This document shows positions 54,161 through 63,944 of a stretch of 64,000 nt of DNA, in pieces. Position 1 is the stretch's first letter. Each line of letters opens with the position of its first letter. The position numbers and the translations under genes were made by a program. This DNA is from Sphingobium sp. Cam5-1 (lineage in GTDB: Bacteria; Pseudomonadota; Alphaproteobacteria; Sphingomonadales; Sphingomonadaceae), in NCBI RefSeq assembly GCF_015693305.1, contig NZ_CP065141.1, positions 24,509 to 88,508 on the forward strand. Direction: 5' to 3'. The notes beneath the pieces were generated by a model that ran no database searches, was not told where the DNA came from, and was given only the letters and a program-made list of their open reading frames with translations.

Positions 54161-55425
54161 TGGCCGCGCCTCAGCCGCAGGCCGTAGATGTTGGAGAAAT
54201 CGAAGTCGCGAGCGACCATAATCCCCACTTCCGCGCCCTGATTGATGCGAAGCACCGGCTGAATCTGCATCGTGTCCCGCAAGATCGTGTCCGACGCTTG
54301 GCTGGGAACCCGCGTGACATTATCGGCGTCGGAGACTTCCGAGGCGGCGATCGAGGCGGCATCGTTGAGCGAGCTGAACAACAGCGCGGCCCCGAAGCGT
54401 TCCCAAAAGAAGTTCTTCACGCCGCCTGCCATACCTGAACGGCCAAGCGCGTCGCTGGCGGGCGAACCTACGTCGATCGCCACGCCGCGAGGCGTAACCG
54501 CGCGGTTCCATACCGCAAAGAGACGATATTTGCCGCGCTGGACGCCGGTTTGATATTCGCCCAAGACGCGCGTTCCCTTTTCCAGCAGGACGACGCGGCC
54601 GTTGTCCGAATAAATGTCGCGGGGAATGATGCAGCTGACATATCCGGGCTGACTGGAATCCATCGCCGTTTGCAGCACGCACGGAATGAACGACCCTGCG
54701 AGGATCAGCATATCGCGGTTGCCAATGTCGCGGCCTGACACCCGATCAATTTGCGAGGTTTGGCGCATGTTTTCGAGATTTGTCCGGCGCGATCCACCTT
54801 GCCCATCACCATCGGCCGACGCACCAATCAACTGCGCGCCCTGTGCTCCTGTGCCGCCGCCCATGGGCAGGCCGGTGGCAGCTGCCACCGCTCCACCGAC
54901 CCCGCCGCCGTTTTCGCCACCATAAGCCATGATCCCGGCGCGGCGTTGGGCCTCAGCGATGACTTGCCCCTCAGACTTTTGGGGGCGGCCATTCGCGCCG
55001 CCCGTGCGGGGCGCTTGGCTTCCATCAAGCGCCGGCACTTCCGTCATGGGCACCGGCGCGTTCGGATCATTTGGCGCATCGGCAAGCGTGGGCGCTATGA
55101 TCGACTTGGGATCGTAGTTGGCGAGCTGCCTTTCATCCGGCTTTTCCGCTTTCTCGGCCTTTTCGGTTGGATCGCTCCGCATCGCGTCGATTGTGCTGAA
55201 ACCGAGAACGATCGCGCCGCAGGCAACCGCCGCGAGAACGACCGCCTTTTTGGGGTCGATCGACCTGTTCGGCAGAGCGGCAATCTTCGCCTGGCGCTCG
55301 CTTTGCCGCTCAATATCTTCGGGATCGGGCACCGGCTCAGACGCGAGGGGCCGGTTTTCGACCGTCTCGCCCTGCGAGATGATGTTGTCGCCATGCGGCG
55401 CGTTGTCATGATCGTTCGCAGCCAT
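54157..55425 (-). CDS. virB10: VirB10 core-complex protein
   Basis: 422 residues, ATG 55425. Short cytoplasmic part, one inner-membrane helix at 60-77 (AVVLAAVACGAIVLGF), a Pro/Gly-rich stalk to about residue 210, then the TrbI/VirB10 barrel domain (MLILAGSFIPCVLQTAMDSS, RVVLLEKGTRVLGEYQTGVQ). Spans both membranes and links ATPases to the pore. The DNA for the Gly/Ala stalk contains a copy of the 16-bp palindrome. Confidence 0.93.
   Translation of the reverse strand: MAANDHDNAPHGDNIISQGETVENRPLASEPVPDPEDIERQSERQAKIAALPNRSIDPKKAVVLAAVACGAIVLGFSTIDAMRSDPTEKAEKAEKPDERQLANYDPKSIIAPTLADAPNDPNAPVPMTEVPALDGSQAPRTGGANGRPQKSEGQVIAEAQRRAGIMAYGGENGGGVGGAVAAATGLPMGGGTGAQGAQLIGASADGDGQGGSRRTNLENMRQTSQIDRVSGRDIGNRDMLILAGSFIPCVLQTAMDSSQPGYVSCIIPRDIYSDNGRVVLLEKGTRVLGEYQTGVQRGKYRLFAVWNRAVTPRGVAIDVGSPASDALGRSGMAGGVKNFFWERFGAALLFSSLNDAASIAASEVSDADNVTRVPSQASDTILRDTMQIQPVLRINQGAEVGIMVARDFDFSNIYGLRLRRGQ
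54874..54889. repeat. 16-bp palindrome family, site 6 (inside virB10)
   Basis: Exact core GGTGGCAGCTGCCACC within the virB10 coding sequence, encoding part of the Gly/Ala stalk. It is the only copy of the family inside a gene. Confidence 0.85.
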
Positions 55426-55426
55426 T

Positions 55427-56269
55427 TTATTGAACCCCCGTGGTTCGCTCGACTAGGCCAGAGGCCGTGTCAGTTTTGGGATCGCGCCCGTAATAGTCGG
55501 TTTTCTGATTGTGGATGCAGAGCACTTCGAGGCCCCGGCGCAGCCGGATTGTCCTGTAAACCCCGTGCAGCACCACATATTCATCGCGCACATCGAAGGA
55601 GGCGATGGCTTCCGATCCATCAGGATTGACGACGAAGAACGCCGGCAATTCACGCTGGTTGGGGAAGCGCATCACGGTGAACTGTCCATTGTCAGACACT
55701 TCGGAGGGCTGGATGGCCGTCGATCCTTGCATGATGTAATCGGCGTTGCGTGTGCCTTCCAGCACGCCAATATCGAGCGCGGACTTCACCGCGCCGCGTT
55801 CCAAGGCTTTCAGCTGGGCCAGCTGGGCCATTGCGGCTTGCGCCTGCGCCTCGGCCGCTTCCTGTTCAGGATAGCGGAAAACGACCGTATAGAAGCCGCT
55901 GCCGCGCTGCGTTGGCGACAGAGCGAAGCGGTAGCTGCGCGGGCCGTAGCGTGAACGGGTTATGACTGTCAGGTTCGTGCGACCCGCGCGCTCGCGCGGT
56001 TTGATGAAAAGCGAATTGGCAGCCGGTGCGACTTCCCAAGACACGGTATCGCCCAACGCCACATGCTCGACTACTTCATCCTTGGCGAAGACGATTTCCG
56101 TGGCGATGCGGAATACACCCGGAATCTCATAGACTTGCCGATCATTGTAGTTCGCTTCACGAACCCGGTGATCGAGCACCGTCGCATGAGGCGTTTCTTC
56201 GGCCATCGCCGGCGACGCAGCTAGCGCGATCGCGAGCGCAAACGGGGCGCTCCACTTCAACACGGTCAT
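55427..56269 (-). CDS. virB9: VirB9 core-complex protein
   Basis: 280 residues, ATG 56269. Signal peptide 1-23 ([16 protein letters not shown]). VirB9/TrbG/CagX pattern: VHALGDTV-like segment at [20 protein letters not shown], then [20 protein letters not shown], and the C-terminal [20 protein letters not shown]. Forms the outer-membrane ring with VirB7 and VirB10. Overlaps virB8 by four bases. Confidence 0.93.
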   Translation of the reverse strand: MTVLKWSAPFALAIALAASPAMAEETPHATVLDHRVREANYNDRQVYEIPGVFRIATEIVFAKDEVVEHVALGDTVSWEVAPAANSLFIKPRERAGRTNLTVITRSRYGPRSYRFALSPTQRGSGFYTVVFRYPEQEAAEAQAQAAMAQLAQLKALERGAVKSALDIGVLEGTRNADYIMQGSTAIQPSEVSDNGQFTVMRFPNQRELPAFFVVNPDGSEAIASFDVRDEYVVLHGVYRTIRLRRGLEVLCIHNQKTDYYGRDPKTDTASGLVERTTGVQ

Positions 56270-56949
56270 TGGGGCACCTCCACGTCAGCGCGATAGCTCT
56301 CGACCTGATAGCCAAGCGGATTCTTGAAGCGGTCCACTTCCTTGCTCGGCGTGCCATCGACCTTGTATTTGATGGTCGCGACGGCATCGGTTTTGGTCGA
56401 GTTCGAGCCGGTCACAGATTCCTTAGTGAAATAGACCTGCGCGACGTTGCCGCCCAGGAACGACACCCGCTTGATTTCGACAAAAACATCAGTGCGGTTC
56501 GCAAGGATGTTTTGCGGACTTTGGGGATTGTCGGTCTTGTAGAAGCGTGACCACCGATCCTGTTCGGGCCGCGCCGACATGACCATGACCGCATCGAAAT
56601 ATTCTTCGCGAGCGGCCGCTATCCAGCCTTCGCGATAGCGGACATAGGTAGCGAGGAAATACTTACGGACCGCCTCGTCATAGGTGATCGTCGCGTCACC
56701 GTGGAGCTTGGCGGCGATCGACGCCTCGCCCGTGTTACGGTCCACCGTGATAACATATGGCTCGACCGTTTTTAGAGGCGTCAGGGCTGCAACGGCCACA
56801 ACGCCAGCAGTCGCCAGGGCGCCAGCAACGCCAGCGACGACCCACGCCAGCTTTTTGGAGCGCTCGGCCGCCGCAAGCTTGTCACGTTCCCAGCTTGCAG
56901 CCTCTTCAAAATAGGCTTTCAGCTCGTCCTTTGGAATACCAACTGCCAT
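56266..56949 (-). CDS. virB8: VirB8 inner-membrane protein
   Basis: 227 residues, ATG 56949. Cytoplasmic N-terminus, one membrane helix at 34-56, then a periplasmic NTF2-like domain ([40 protein letters not shown]). Nucleates channel assembly. Standard order virB8-virB9-virB10 with four-base overlaps. Confidence 0.93.
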   Translation of the reverse strand: MAVGIPKDELKAYFEEAASWERDKLAAAERSKKLAWVVAGVAGALATAGVVAVAALTPLKTVEPYVITVDRNTGEASIAAKLHGDATITYDEAVRKYFLATYVRYREGWIAAAREEYFDAVMVMSARPEQDRWSRFYKTDNPQSPQNILANRTDVFVEIKRVSFLGGNVAQVYFTKESVTGSNSTKTDAVATIKYKVDGTPSKEVDRFKNPLGYQVESYRADVEVPQ

Positions 56950-56958
56950 CGTAACACC

Positions 56959-57279
56959 TCAGCAATTCGAGTAGATCGGGCCGCGCAGCGAGGCGCTTAG
57001 ACGCGGCACTTCGACCGCCCGCGATGCGTCCGACTGTTCATTGCCCGGAGTGGAGGGGTCTGCCGGGGCCGCGTCCGGCGTTGCCGGTGCACCCTGATTG
57101 AACACGTCCACATTTGCCGGCGCGGTTCGCTGTGCGGCCTGATCCGGGATTGTGGGGAGGGTAAGCCCATGCGGATTTGCAGGCCGCATCGGCCCCTCAC
57201 ATTTGGCTGGCTTTTTGACGGGCTGACCTGCGCAGGCCGCCAGCGCCAGGCAGATTCCGAGTCCAAGCAACTTGCGCAT
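56959..57279 (-). CDS. VirB7-like lipoprotein
   Basis: 106 residues from ATG 57279. Lipoprotein signal ending Leu-Ala-Ala-Cys16. Mature part is Pro/Ala-rich with two more Cys. Between virB6 and virB8, the place of virB7, but about twice the usual length. Probably anchors VirB9 at the outer membrane. Confidence 0.75.
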   Translation of the reverse strand: MRKLLGLGICLALAACAGQPVKKPAKCEGPMRPANPHGLTLPTIPDQAAQRTAPANVDVFNQGAPATPDAAPADPSTPGNEQSDASRAVEVPRLSASLRGPIYSNC

Positions 57280-57289
57280 ATTCGTTCCC

Positions 57290-58306
57290 TCAAGCTCTGG
57301 TGATTGTGTTTCGGTTGCGCCAACGGCGAACCGCCGACGAGAAGCCCCGCCCCATGCTGGCCCCCATGGCGCGGGCATCGCTGGCCGCGTGCCCTGCGCC
57401 CGTTGCAACTGCCCCGCCACCCTTCGTCACCGCGTTGCCGAACTGCGTCACCATTGCAGCCGCGCCGCCGCCAAGTGAGGCAGCTATTCCGGGGATTTGG
57501 ATGAAGAAAAAGCAGGCGAGAATGTAGAACGCGATGATCCGGATACAGGTGCTCCAGATGTTGTCAAAATCGCCATCGAATGTTGCTGTTGCCGATTCAG
57601 CGACATTGGCCACAACGAGCACAAGAAGCATCGCAAATAGCGACAACATCAGAAAGTTGAGGACGCTGCCGAGCCATGAGAAGAAGTAGCTTCTGGTGGA
57701 ATCAAACAGCAGCGCTGCTACGAAGATCGGCCCGACCACCGCCAGACAGGCGAGCGCAAACAGCGCATAGAGCACGATCACAAAGCCGACAGCCAGTGCG
57801 AACAGAGCCGCGATCGCTGTCAAAAGAATGATGATAGTGGCACCGATACACAGCATAATTGCGGCCGCAGCGCCGGGAATATCAGTCAGTGAGGCGTGTT
57901 CCTCTGCGTATTTCTCGGTCGCATCCTGCATCGCGAGCAGTGCATCATCGACCCGCGCCCACATCCCATCGAAAGACCCACCAACGCCGTCCGGTGAGCC
58001 GCCTACGATCGAGGCAAACTCATGCGGCAGGCCGGTCACGATCATCTGTGCGAGCGATGCTCCATAGAGGTTTGTCACAGCATAATAGAGCGCGGCCAGC
58101 ATAAGCGAGCGATAGACATATTCGCGGAAGGGGTATTGCACGGCCCCGCGCATAATCGCGTAGCCTAGCAGGATTATGTAAATGATCATGCCAGTGCGGA
58201 GCGGTCCAGCGATCCACCCAACAAACCCAGCATAGTTGGACACAACTACCGAATTGAGTTCGTTGGTGAAGCCCTGATAGGCATTCGTAAATAGATCGTA
58301 TTCCAC
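57290..58306 (-). CDS. virB6: VirB6 inner-membrane protein
   Basis: 338 residues, ATG 58306. Six or so membrane helices in the VirB6/TrbL arrangement (MIIYIILLGYAIMRGAVQYP; IIILLTAIAALFALAVGFVI; LVLVVANVAE). Gly/Ala-rich cytoplasmic tail after residue 270. Forms the inner-membrane part of the DNA path. Confidence 0.9.
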   Translation of the reverse strand: MEYDLFTNAYQGFTNELNSVVVSNYAGFVGWIAGPLRTGMIIYIILLGYAIMRGAVQYPFREYVYRSLMLAALYYAVTNLYGASLAQMIVTGLPHEFASIVGGSPDGVGGSFDGMWARVDDALLAMQDATEKYAEEHASLTDIPGAAAAIMLCIGATIIILLTAIAALFALAVGFVIVLYALFALACLAVVGPIFVAALLFDSTRSYFFSWLGSVLNFLMLSLFAMLLVLVVANVAESATATFDGDFDNIWSTCIRIIAFYILACFFFIQIPGIAASLGGGAAAMVTQFGNAVTKGGGAVATGAGHAASDARAMGASMGRGFSSAVRRWRNRNTITRA

Positions 58307-58349
58307 CAGACCGCTCCGATTAGATATAATTCAAGCTGTTATTACAGCC

Positions 58350-58655
58350 TTACATTCCAGCTGCCTTCCGTGCTCGCGCACGCTGCTCATCACGTTTCCG
58401 CGACCTTTCAATGGAGGCGATTTTGTTCTTTATGCCTCCGCAATTGCGAGCCACTGGCATGGGGAGGTCCGACTGTTTGAGTTCGCTGTTCACGATCTTG
58501 TCGCACTCAGCGACGATCACCGGAATCTGATCTTCATGAGTTTTGAGCCAATCAACGTCATGATAGGTCATTAAAATCTCGGGAAATGTGGGCGCGCGTT
58601 CGCAGCCGGCGAGCAAGCCGGCTGCGCTGATCGCAAGAAGGACCATTTTCTTCAT
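58350..58655 (-). CDS. EexN-like lipoprotein
   Basis: 101 residues from ATG 58655. Lipobox Leu-Leu-Ala-Gly-Cys18. A VIVAECDKIVNSELKQ and CGGIKNK pattern with spaced Cys resembles EexN entry-exclusion lipoproteins located after virB5. The last ~20 residues (RSRKRDEQRARARKAAGM) are nearly the same as the end of VirB5 upstream. May block redundant plasmid entry. Confidence 0.7.
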   Translation of the reverse strand: MKKMVLLAISAAGLLAGCERAPTFPEILMTYHDVDWLKTHEDQIPVIVAECDKIVNSELKQSDLPMPVARNCGGIKNKIASIERSRKRDEQRARARKAAGM

Positions 58656-58657
58656 GG

Positions 58658-59371
58658 TCAAATTCCAGCTGCCGCCCGCGCTCGCGCACGCTGCTCATCG
58701 CGTTTGCGCGACCTGTCCGCAAAAGCTTCGGCCGTGTGCGCCGCGGCCTCCGCTCTGCGCGCTCGCTCCAACGCTTCGACGCGGAGCTGGTCGTTCATCA
58801 TCGACGCGCTTTCGAGCTGGATGCGCGCTTGAAGGTCAGCAACTTCCTTGGCTGTTGATGCGGTCGCAAGTCGATTGCGCAGCTCTTCCAGACCCTCACC
58901 GCGCGATGTGGCCGCTTCGCCCATGCCTTCGGCCATGGCCTTGTCCATCGCGATCGAGCGAGCTGTCTGATAGCGAACGTCAGTCTGATCGCCATTCGCG
59001 GATACGCCGAGACGTTCGAGCATGTCCTGATAGATCGCATCAGATCGCCCGCCGTAGCTGCCGCCGCCGCCAAAATCGCCGCGCGCCATGCGTTCGAGCG
59101 AGTTCACATCAACGCCCAGGGTGCGAAGTGAATCTGTCTTAAGCTGGTTGGCGATCGAGGAAACATCGGTCAGCTGGTTCAACCCTTGGTAGAGCTGCTG
59201 CGCTTCCGCAATCTGCTGGCGACCTTGCTCGATCATCTGCATGGTCTTCTGGATTTGTTCGATATGCTTGAGCACCGACGTGCTATCGAACACAGGGATA
59301 CCCTGCGCACTGGCTGGCGTCGCGGCCGCAAGGCTCCCGATCGACACAGCCGCCAAGATAAGCTGCTTCAT
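58658..59371 (-). CDS. virB5: VirB5 minor pilin
   Basis: 237 residues from ATG 59371. Signal peptide 1-22 (ending ATPASA). Then the helical VirB5/TrbJ body (HIEQIQKTMQMIEQGRQQIA, QLYQGLNQLTDVSSIANQLK). Sits at the pilus tip. The basic C-terminal tail RSRKRDEQRARARAAAGI is shared with the next gene, including at the DNA level. Confidence 0.9.
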   Translation of the reverse strand: MKQLILAAVSIGSLAAATPASAQGIPVFDSTSVLKHIEQIQKTMQMIEQGRQQIAEAQQLYQGLNQLTDVSSIANQLKTDSLRTLGVDVNSLERMARGDFGGGGSYGGRSDAIYQDMLERLGVSANGDQTDVRYQTARSIAMDKAMAEGMGEAATSRGEGLEELRNRLATASTAKEVADLQARIQLESASMMNDQLRVEALERARRAEAAAHTAEAFADRSRKRDEQRARARAAAGI

Positions 59372-59384
59372 AGTCTCACTCCTT

Positions 59385-61769
59385 TCAGCTTGGGCGCCGG
59401 CGCCGGTGAAATTCCGGCAACCAGAGCTTCGGATCATTGCCCAGTTCGGCAATCACTTCGCGGGCCACGCCCGTTGTTTCAGCGCGGCCCGACAGCACGG
59501 CCAGTTCATCGTCCATGCCAATGAGATCCAGGCCGACCACAACGGAGTCATGGCCCTGCTTCACGAGGAATTTGCGGCTTTCCGGCGACAGCTCTTCGCG
59601 CACCAGCTTAAATTCCGCCTCCGAGAGCGAGAAGCCTTCGATGTAATCCCGGCGCTGGCCGAACGGATTGGGCAGGAAGATTTTCGTCGCGACCTGCTCC
59701 AAGATCGAATGGCTGATCGTGGACCGCAGCGCGTCCGCAGGCGACTGTGTTGCAAAGACGAGGAACGCATTGCGCTTGCGGTATGTCTTGAGGCCATCCT
59801 GCGCGAATGCCGTGAACGCCGGATCGGCCAGCGCCTTCCAAAATTCGTCAATCGCAATAACCATGCGCTCGCCTGTCAGGAGCGCGTCTATCCGCTCGAA
59901 CAGGTAGAGCATGACCGGCGTGCGGATTTCCGCGTTTTCGAGGAAGTCGGTCATATCGAAGCCCACGAAACGGGCTTCGAGAGACATGGAATCTTCCTCA
60001 TTATCGAAAACCCAGCCAAGGTTCCCCTCGGAGGTCCACTTGACTAGGCGCGCGCCGACGCCGCCCGAGTCCGACATGCCGAGCATGGTCCGCAGCGCCG
60101 ACAGCGAGCGTTGCTCGCGTGGCAGCTTCATCACGGCTTCGATGCCATCGTCGATCAGGTGCGATTCCTGCACCGTGATCGGCGCCCCCTCTTGCTTCAC
60201 CAGCTGGCGGATGAAGCGACCGAGGAACGCGCGATGGGAAGCCGTATTGTCGAGCGCCTTGAGCGGAGCGAAGCCCGTAGGTTCCCCGTTGCGCAGCGCG
60301 AGATAGGTGCCGCCGCTGGCTCGGACAAAAATTTCCGCGCCTTGATCCTTGTCGATGAAGATATGGCGCGCGTTGAACTTTTCGAGCTGCGCCATCAGGA
60401 AGTTGACCAGCACCGTCTTACCGCCGCCCGATGGACCAATGACCATCGAATGGCCCAGGTCTGCCGAATGGAAATTGAAGTAATAGGGGCTGCGAGCGCT
60501 TGTCTTGAGCAAGGCGACCGCAGGCCCCCAATGATTGCCGTCCTCGTGCCCTGCAGGGAACGTATGGAAGGGCGAGAACGCCGAGAAATTATATGACGTG
60601 ATCGGCGCGGGGCGCGCCCTCCACGCGAAGTTGCCGACCAGCTGCGACCAATAGGCAGCTTCCAGCGCCGCGCTTTCGCGGGCGGCGACCATGCCCGTAT
60701 CGGCCAGCGCCGCGCGCGCGATCGACATGTTATCGCGCAGCTTCTTCAAATCTTCCGCGAACACCGTCAGCGTGAAATGATGGTCCCCCAGCACAAAGCG
60801 GTTCGATTGCAAATCGTCGGCCGCGTCGATCAGCTCATCCATCTGGCTGATCGCCTTGTCACCGGCGTTCGCCATTTGGGTCTGGCGAAGCCGAAACCGT
60901 TCTGTTGCCGCTGTGCGCGACAGGAACGTGAACGACTGCGTTATGGCGAGGCTGAAATCGACCGAAAGCAGCGATTCAAACTGGCGCGGCGTTGTCGATG
61001 ACGGATACTCGCGAATGCCGAAAATGCCGCCGAACATCGAATGATCGGCGTCGCGGACCTCAAATGTCTCAGCGCCGATGATGGCGCGGCTCGCATAGAG
61101 CGCCGAGCCGAGACGGCCACGGACCAGAGGACAGCGCCGATAGCGCCCGGTCATCACCTGGTTCAATATTTCCAGCGGTTCGGAGAACAGGAGACCCCGG
61201 TGCTCATAGATGCCGACACGGCGCGGACGAACGCGCAGCAGTAGCTTTTCCAGATCGCGCACCTTGTCTTCCAGCAGCTCTAGAGCTTCCGCGATATTGG
61301 CGTTCTTGTCCTCCTGCTTCTTGCGCAGGAAATCCATCAGCTTGTCGGTCGCGTTTGCTGTTGGGCGGATCACGACCGTCATGAAGAAGCGGTTGCGGAA
61401 CATGCGTTCGGCCGTCATCCGCTCATAGTATTTTTGATCGAGCTTCGCGGCGAAATGCGAGCGGAACGTGCCGCCTGGATAGTCGCGCACGCGCATCCGC
61501 AACATGTGCGTCCAGATCGAAAGCCGCTCGTCATGGATATTGCGCCAGACCCCGTTGAGGCGCGTGTGCCAATCATTCAGATCGCGCACGTCCGAAGTCT
61601 CAAAGGGCCGTCCATCCAGTTCGAGCATGAGCATCAGATCGCCGTTATCGAGGGCGACCACATGCTCATTGACATGCCGCGAATACGGCAAGAATTTCTC
61701 GGGCATTTCCTCCCGTTTGGCCTTGTCAAAAGGCACCTTCTCCGCGAGCGCGCTCTTACCGAACACCAC
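59385..61769 (-). CDS. virB4: VirB4 ATPase
   Basis: About 794 residues; start chosen at GTG 61769 (VFGKSALAEKVPF), overlapping virB3 by 14 bases. CagE/TrbE/VirB4 family: Walker A GPSGGGKT in the middle, Walker B MVIAIDEFWKAL, and the final NPFGQRRDYIEGFSLSEAEF. The largest ATPase of the channel, needed for pilin extraction and transfer. An open frame upstream to 61826 lies within virB3. Confidence 0.94.
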   Translation of the reverse strand: MVFGKSALAEKVPFDKAKREEMPEKFLPYSRHVNEHVVALDNGDLMLMLELDGRPFETSDVRDLNDWHTRLNGVWRNIHDERLSIWTHMLRMRVRDYPGGTFRSHFAAKLDQKYYERMTAERMFRNRFFMTVVIRPTANATDKLMDFLRKKQEDKNANIAEALELLEDKVRDLEKLLLRVRPRRVGIYEHRGLLFSEPLEILNQVMTGRYRRCPLVRGRLGSALYASRAIIGAETFEVRDADHSMFGGIFGIREYPSSTTPRQFESLLSVDFSLAITQSFTFLSRTAATERFRLRQTQMANAGDKAISQMDELIDAADDLQSNRFVLGDHHFTLTVFAEDLKKLRDNMSIARAALADTGMVAARESAALEAAYWSQLVGNFAWRARPAPITSYNFSAFSPFHTFPAGHEDGNHWGPAVALLKTSARSPYYFNFHSADLGHSMVIGPSGGGKTVLVNFLMAQLEKFNARHIFIDKDQGAEIFVRASGGTYLALRNGEPTGFAPLKALDNTASHRAFLGRFIRQLVKQEGAPITVQESHLIDDGIEAVMKLPREQRSLSALRTMLGMSDSGGVGARLVKWTSEGNLGWVFDNEEDSMSLEARFVGFDMTDFLENAEIRTPVMLYLFERIDALLTGERMVIAIDEFWKALADPAFTAFAQDGLKTYRKRNAFLVFATQSPADALRSTISHSILEQVATKIFLPNPFGQRRDYIEGFSLSEAEFKLVREELSPESRKFLVKQGHDSVVVGLDLIGMDDELAVLSGRAETTGVAREVIAELGNDPKLWLPEFHRRRRPS

Positions 61770-62100
61770 GACCAAATCCCTTTCGCTTGATTCCGTAGAG
61801 CGGCAGCGGCGTGTAGCTCGATCCACCCCAAAAGACGCGGTTCCGGTTCGCCGCTTTGGTCCGGCCCCACAGGAAGATCAGCCGGAATGCGTTCACGTCA
61901 TGCCGAACGATAAGCCGCGCCATCGCATAAAGCGCGACGGCGGCCGCGCCGCCGTAGAGAGGATTGCCCGAACCAACTAACGTGATTGCGCCCGCCATGA
62001 TGATGAGCGCGCCCGCTTCAATGGGAACACCCGCCCACAAAGCGGGGCGGGTGACGGCCAAGAACAGCGGGTCTTTTGTCATTTCTTCCTGACCGTCCAT
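61756..62100 (-). CDS. virB3: VirB3 inner-membrane protein
   Basis: 114 residues, ATG 62100. KDPLFLAVTRPALWAGVPIE is the typical VirB3 start, with two membrane helices (residues ~26-65). Works with VirB4 in pilus assembly. A start at the Met in EEMTKDP would shorten it by six. Confidence 0.92.
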   Translation of the reverse strand: MDGQEEMTKDPLFLAVTRPALWAGVPIEAGALIIMAGAITLVGSGNPLYGGAAAVALYAMARLIVRHDVNAFRLIFLWGRTKAANRNRVFWGGSSYTPLPLYGIKRKGFGRGVR

Positions 62101-62106
62101 CCCCGA

Positions 62107-62448
62107 TCACCCCGTAATCGTGTCGACGATCCAAGGCGCGGAGAACACGATCACCACGCCAACTACGACCGTGACGAGCATCTGCACCGACGCGCGGCCG
62201 AGGAACCACAGAAGGCCAACGACGATGATCGCGATGATCGCAAGCGTGCGGAGCAAACCGTTGCTCAGCAGGCCGAGAATGTTGTCGGCCAGGCCTTCAA
62301 AGTTTGCCTGCGCAAAAGCCGGCTCCGCTACGAGCAGGCTTGCCAGCAGCGACAGGGGCAGCGCGCGCGCCATGAGCGGCGAGGGCTTGAGACGCGCGAG
62401 CAGCGCATCGAGCCGGGATTCAGCCTTGATCTTCCAGATACGAAACAT
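62107..62448 (-). CDS. virB2: VirB2 major pilin
   Basis: 113 residues, ATG 62448. Long leader cleaved after Ala46 (AEPAFA), leaving a ~67-residue pilin with two hydrophobic helices (LRTLAIIAIIVVGLLWFLG; LVTVVVGVVIVFSAPWIV). Forms the conjugative pilus. Confidence 0.93.
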   Translation of the reverse strand: MFRIWKIKAESRLDALLARLKPSPLMARALPLSLLASLLVAEPAFAQANFEGLADNILGLLSNGLLRTLAIIAIIVVGLLWFLGRASVQMLVTVVVGVVIVFSAPWIVDTITG

Positions 62449-62469
62449 TCGATAACTCCTATCTTCGCC

Positions 62470-63135
62470 TTACGAACCAATCCGCGCGTGTTGGGCGCGG
62501 CCGAAAACATCCCACGCAGGCGGTGCAGGCGGTGGAGCCGCCTCCATGTTCTCCGCTGCGATTTCCGCCAGCTCCACCGGCACACGACCGGCGCCAGTGT
62601 CGCTCATGGCGGCGCTGGCGGGCTGATCGCCCACGATGACAGTCGGGATTGCGGTCGCAGGCCGACCGCTGACGCGGCGACCTGCGTTCTCCACGCGGGC
62701 GACATAGCCGTTGCGGAAACCTCTCGATTGAGAGCCTGTGTTATACATGCTGAGTGCGACCCGAAGGGCCTCTTGCGGGGTGCGCCCCGTCTTGGCCGAA
62801 CGGAAATTGGACAGGAGCACCCGGCCTGCCGCTTCGATATTGGAGCACTGCTTGAAAACAGTGTCCCACGTTAGGCCGAGCCATCCCATGTTGCGTGAAT
62901 TGATTTGGCCGAGGCCGAGATCCACGCTGTAGCCGCGAGCCACATAGGAGCGCGCGGTTGCGATGGCCTCAGCCTCATTACGCGGACGGCGAGGCTGACT
63001 GGCCACGCCGTTGACGTTGATCGCAAAAACATAGTTCGAAGATTCCGCATCCACGATCGCGGCGATCGTATGCGGCGCTACCGCTGGGGCGCATTGCGCC
63101 GCCAGCGAAAGAACGGCCCCGGTTTCGAGGAACAC
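62470..63135 (-). CDS. virB1: VirB1 lytic transglycosylase
   Basis: 221 residues, ATG 63135. SLT fold with catalytic Glu31 (IAAIVDAESS), GLGQINSRNMGWLGLTWDTV and ALSMYNTGSQSRGF. Opens peptidoglycan for the channel. No clear signal peptide from this start; export may use the hydrophobic N-terminus. The C-terminal 70 residues are Pro/Ala-rich. Confidence 0.92.
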   Translation of the reverse strand: MFLETGAVLSLAAQCAPAVAPHTIAAIVDAESSNYVFAINVNGVASQPRRPRNEAEAIATARSYVARGYSVDLGLGQINSRNMGWLGLTWDTVFKQCSNIEAAGRVLLSNFRSAKTGRTPQEALRVALSMYNTGSQSRGFRNGYVARVENAGRRVSGRPATAIPTVIVGDQPASAAMSDTGAGRVPVELAEIAAENMEAAPPPAPPAWDVFGRAQHARIGS

Positions 63136-63149
63136 GTTCCCGCTCCCGG

Positions 63150-63473
63150 TCAGTTGCGCGGCTGATAGTAGGTCTGTTGCCGCCCGTCAGTCCAAGTGAC
63201 CGTCAAGCGACCAGGCCTCCCATCATCCGGCTTCTTGTATTTGGTCTTGGCGATGCCCCCGCCCGTGCATGTCGGGAAGCTGCCGCCGAGAGCCAGCACG
63301 CGCCACAGTTTCGTTATCGGTGGAACACAGGCTGGATATTGCGTCGGACCACCCGGGTTGGAGATGCACAGCACAACCTCACATGCCCAAGTATTATCCG
63401 ACGCTACAGCGGGGGTCGATTGCACCGCAGCCCCCACCAAGGCGGTCGCGAGCGCGAAATTAAAAGCTTTCAT
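63150..63473 (-). CDS. TrbM-like periplasmic protein
   Basis: 107 residues from ATG 63473. Signal peptide 1-24. CEVVLCISNPGGPTQYPACV, then ITKLWRVLALGGSFPTCTGG has the conserved Cys and Lys-Leu pattern of TrbM/KikA proteins. Found at the head of VirB operons; helps mating. 15 bases before virB1. Confidence 0.85.
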   Translation of the reverse strand: MKAFNFALATALVGAAVQSTPAVASDNTWACEVVLCISNPGGPTQYPACVPPITKLWRVLALGGSFPTCTGGGIAKTKYKKPDDGRPGRLTVTWTDGRQQTYYQPRN

Positions 63474-63532
63474 CGCTTTCTCCCTCGTCATCGAGATTTA
63501 TGCACATATCACGATGAGGGGGAAAGGGAAGC

Positions 63533-63841
63533 CTAAAACGCCAATTTGTTGCTGCATTGTTTGTCGGGAACCAATCGGATATGGTCATCCTCATATCCGT
63601 AATCGAGCACGACATGCCGCACAGCGCTTGACAGTCGCTTGTAGGTTTTAAGCGTTGGTTGCTCGAATAGGCAGACATTCAGCCACTTATCGCCACGCCA
63701 CGATACTTTGACATTGATGATCCATTCACTCGACGGCAGTTGCGCAATTTCGACCGCTTGGATCATTCCCCCAGCAGGGCGGCGGGTGGTTAGTTCGCGC
63801 TCAAGGATCGGATCATACTGCCAATCGTCGCTATGCGGCAT
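63533..63841 (-). CDS. Hypothetical protein, first gene of vir operon
   Basis: 102 residues, ATG 63841. Predicted alpha/beta (SSEWIINVKVSWRGDKWLNV; VVLDYGYEDDHIRLVPDKQC). No motif recognised. First gene after the operator at 63945-63964 and 60 bases ahead of the TrbM-like gene, so it could regulate or serve the operon. Confidence 0.65.
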   Translation of the reverse strand: MPHSDDWQYDPILERELTTRRPAGGMIQAVEIAQLPSSEWIINVKVSWRGDKWLNVCLFEQPTLKTYKRLSSAVRHVVLDYGYEDDHIRLVPDKQCSNKLAF

Positions 63842-63944
63842 CGTGATTTATTCCCTTTTACCGATTAGGATATGTCTATCCTCGCTTTGACGGCGAGGGC
63901 AACCCGGCTTGTCGTCTCTTGCCGCGCAACCACATTACAGCCAT

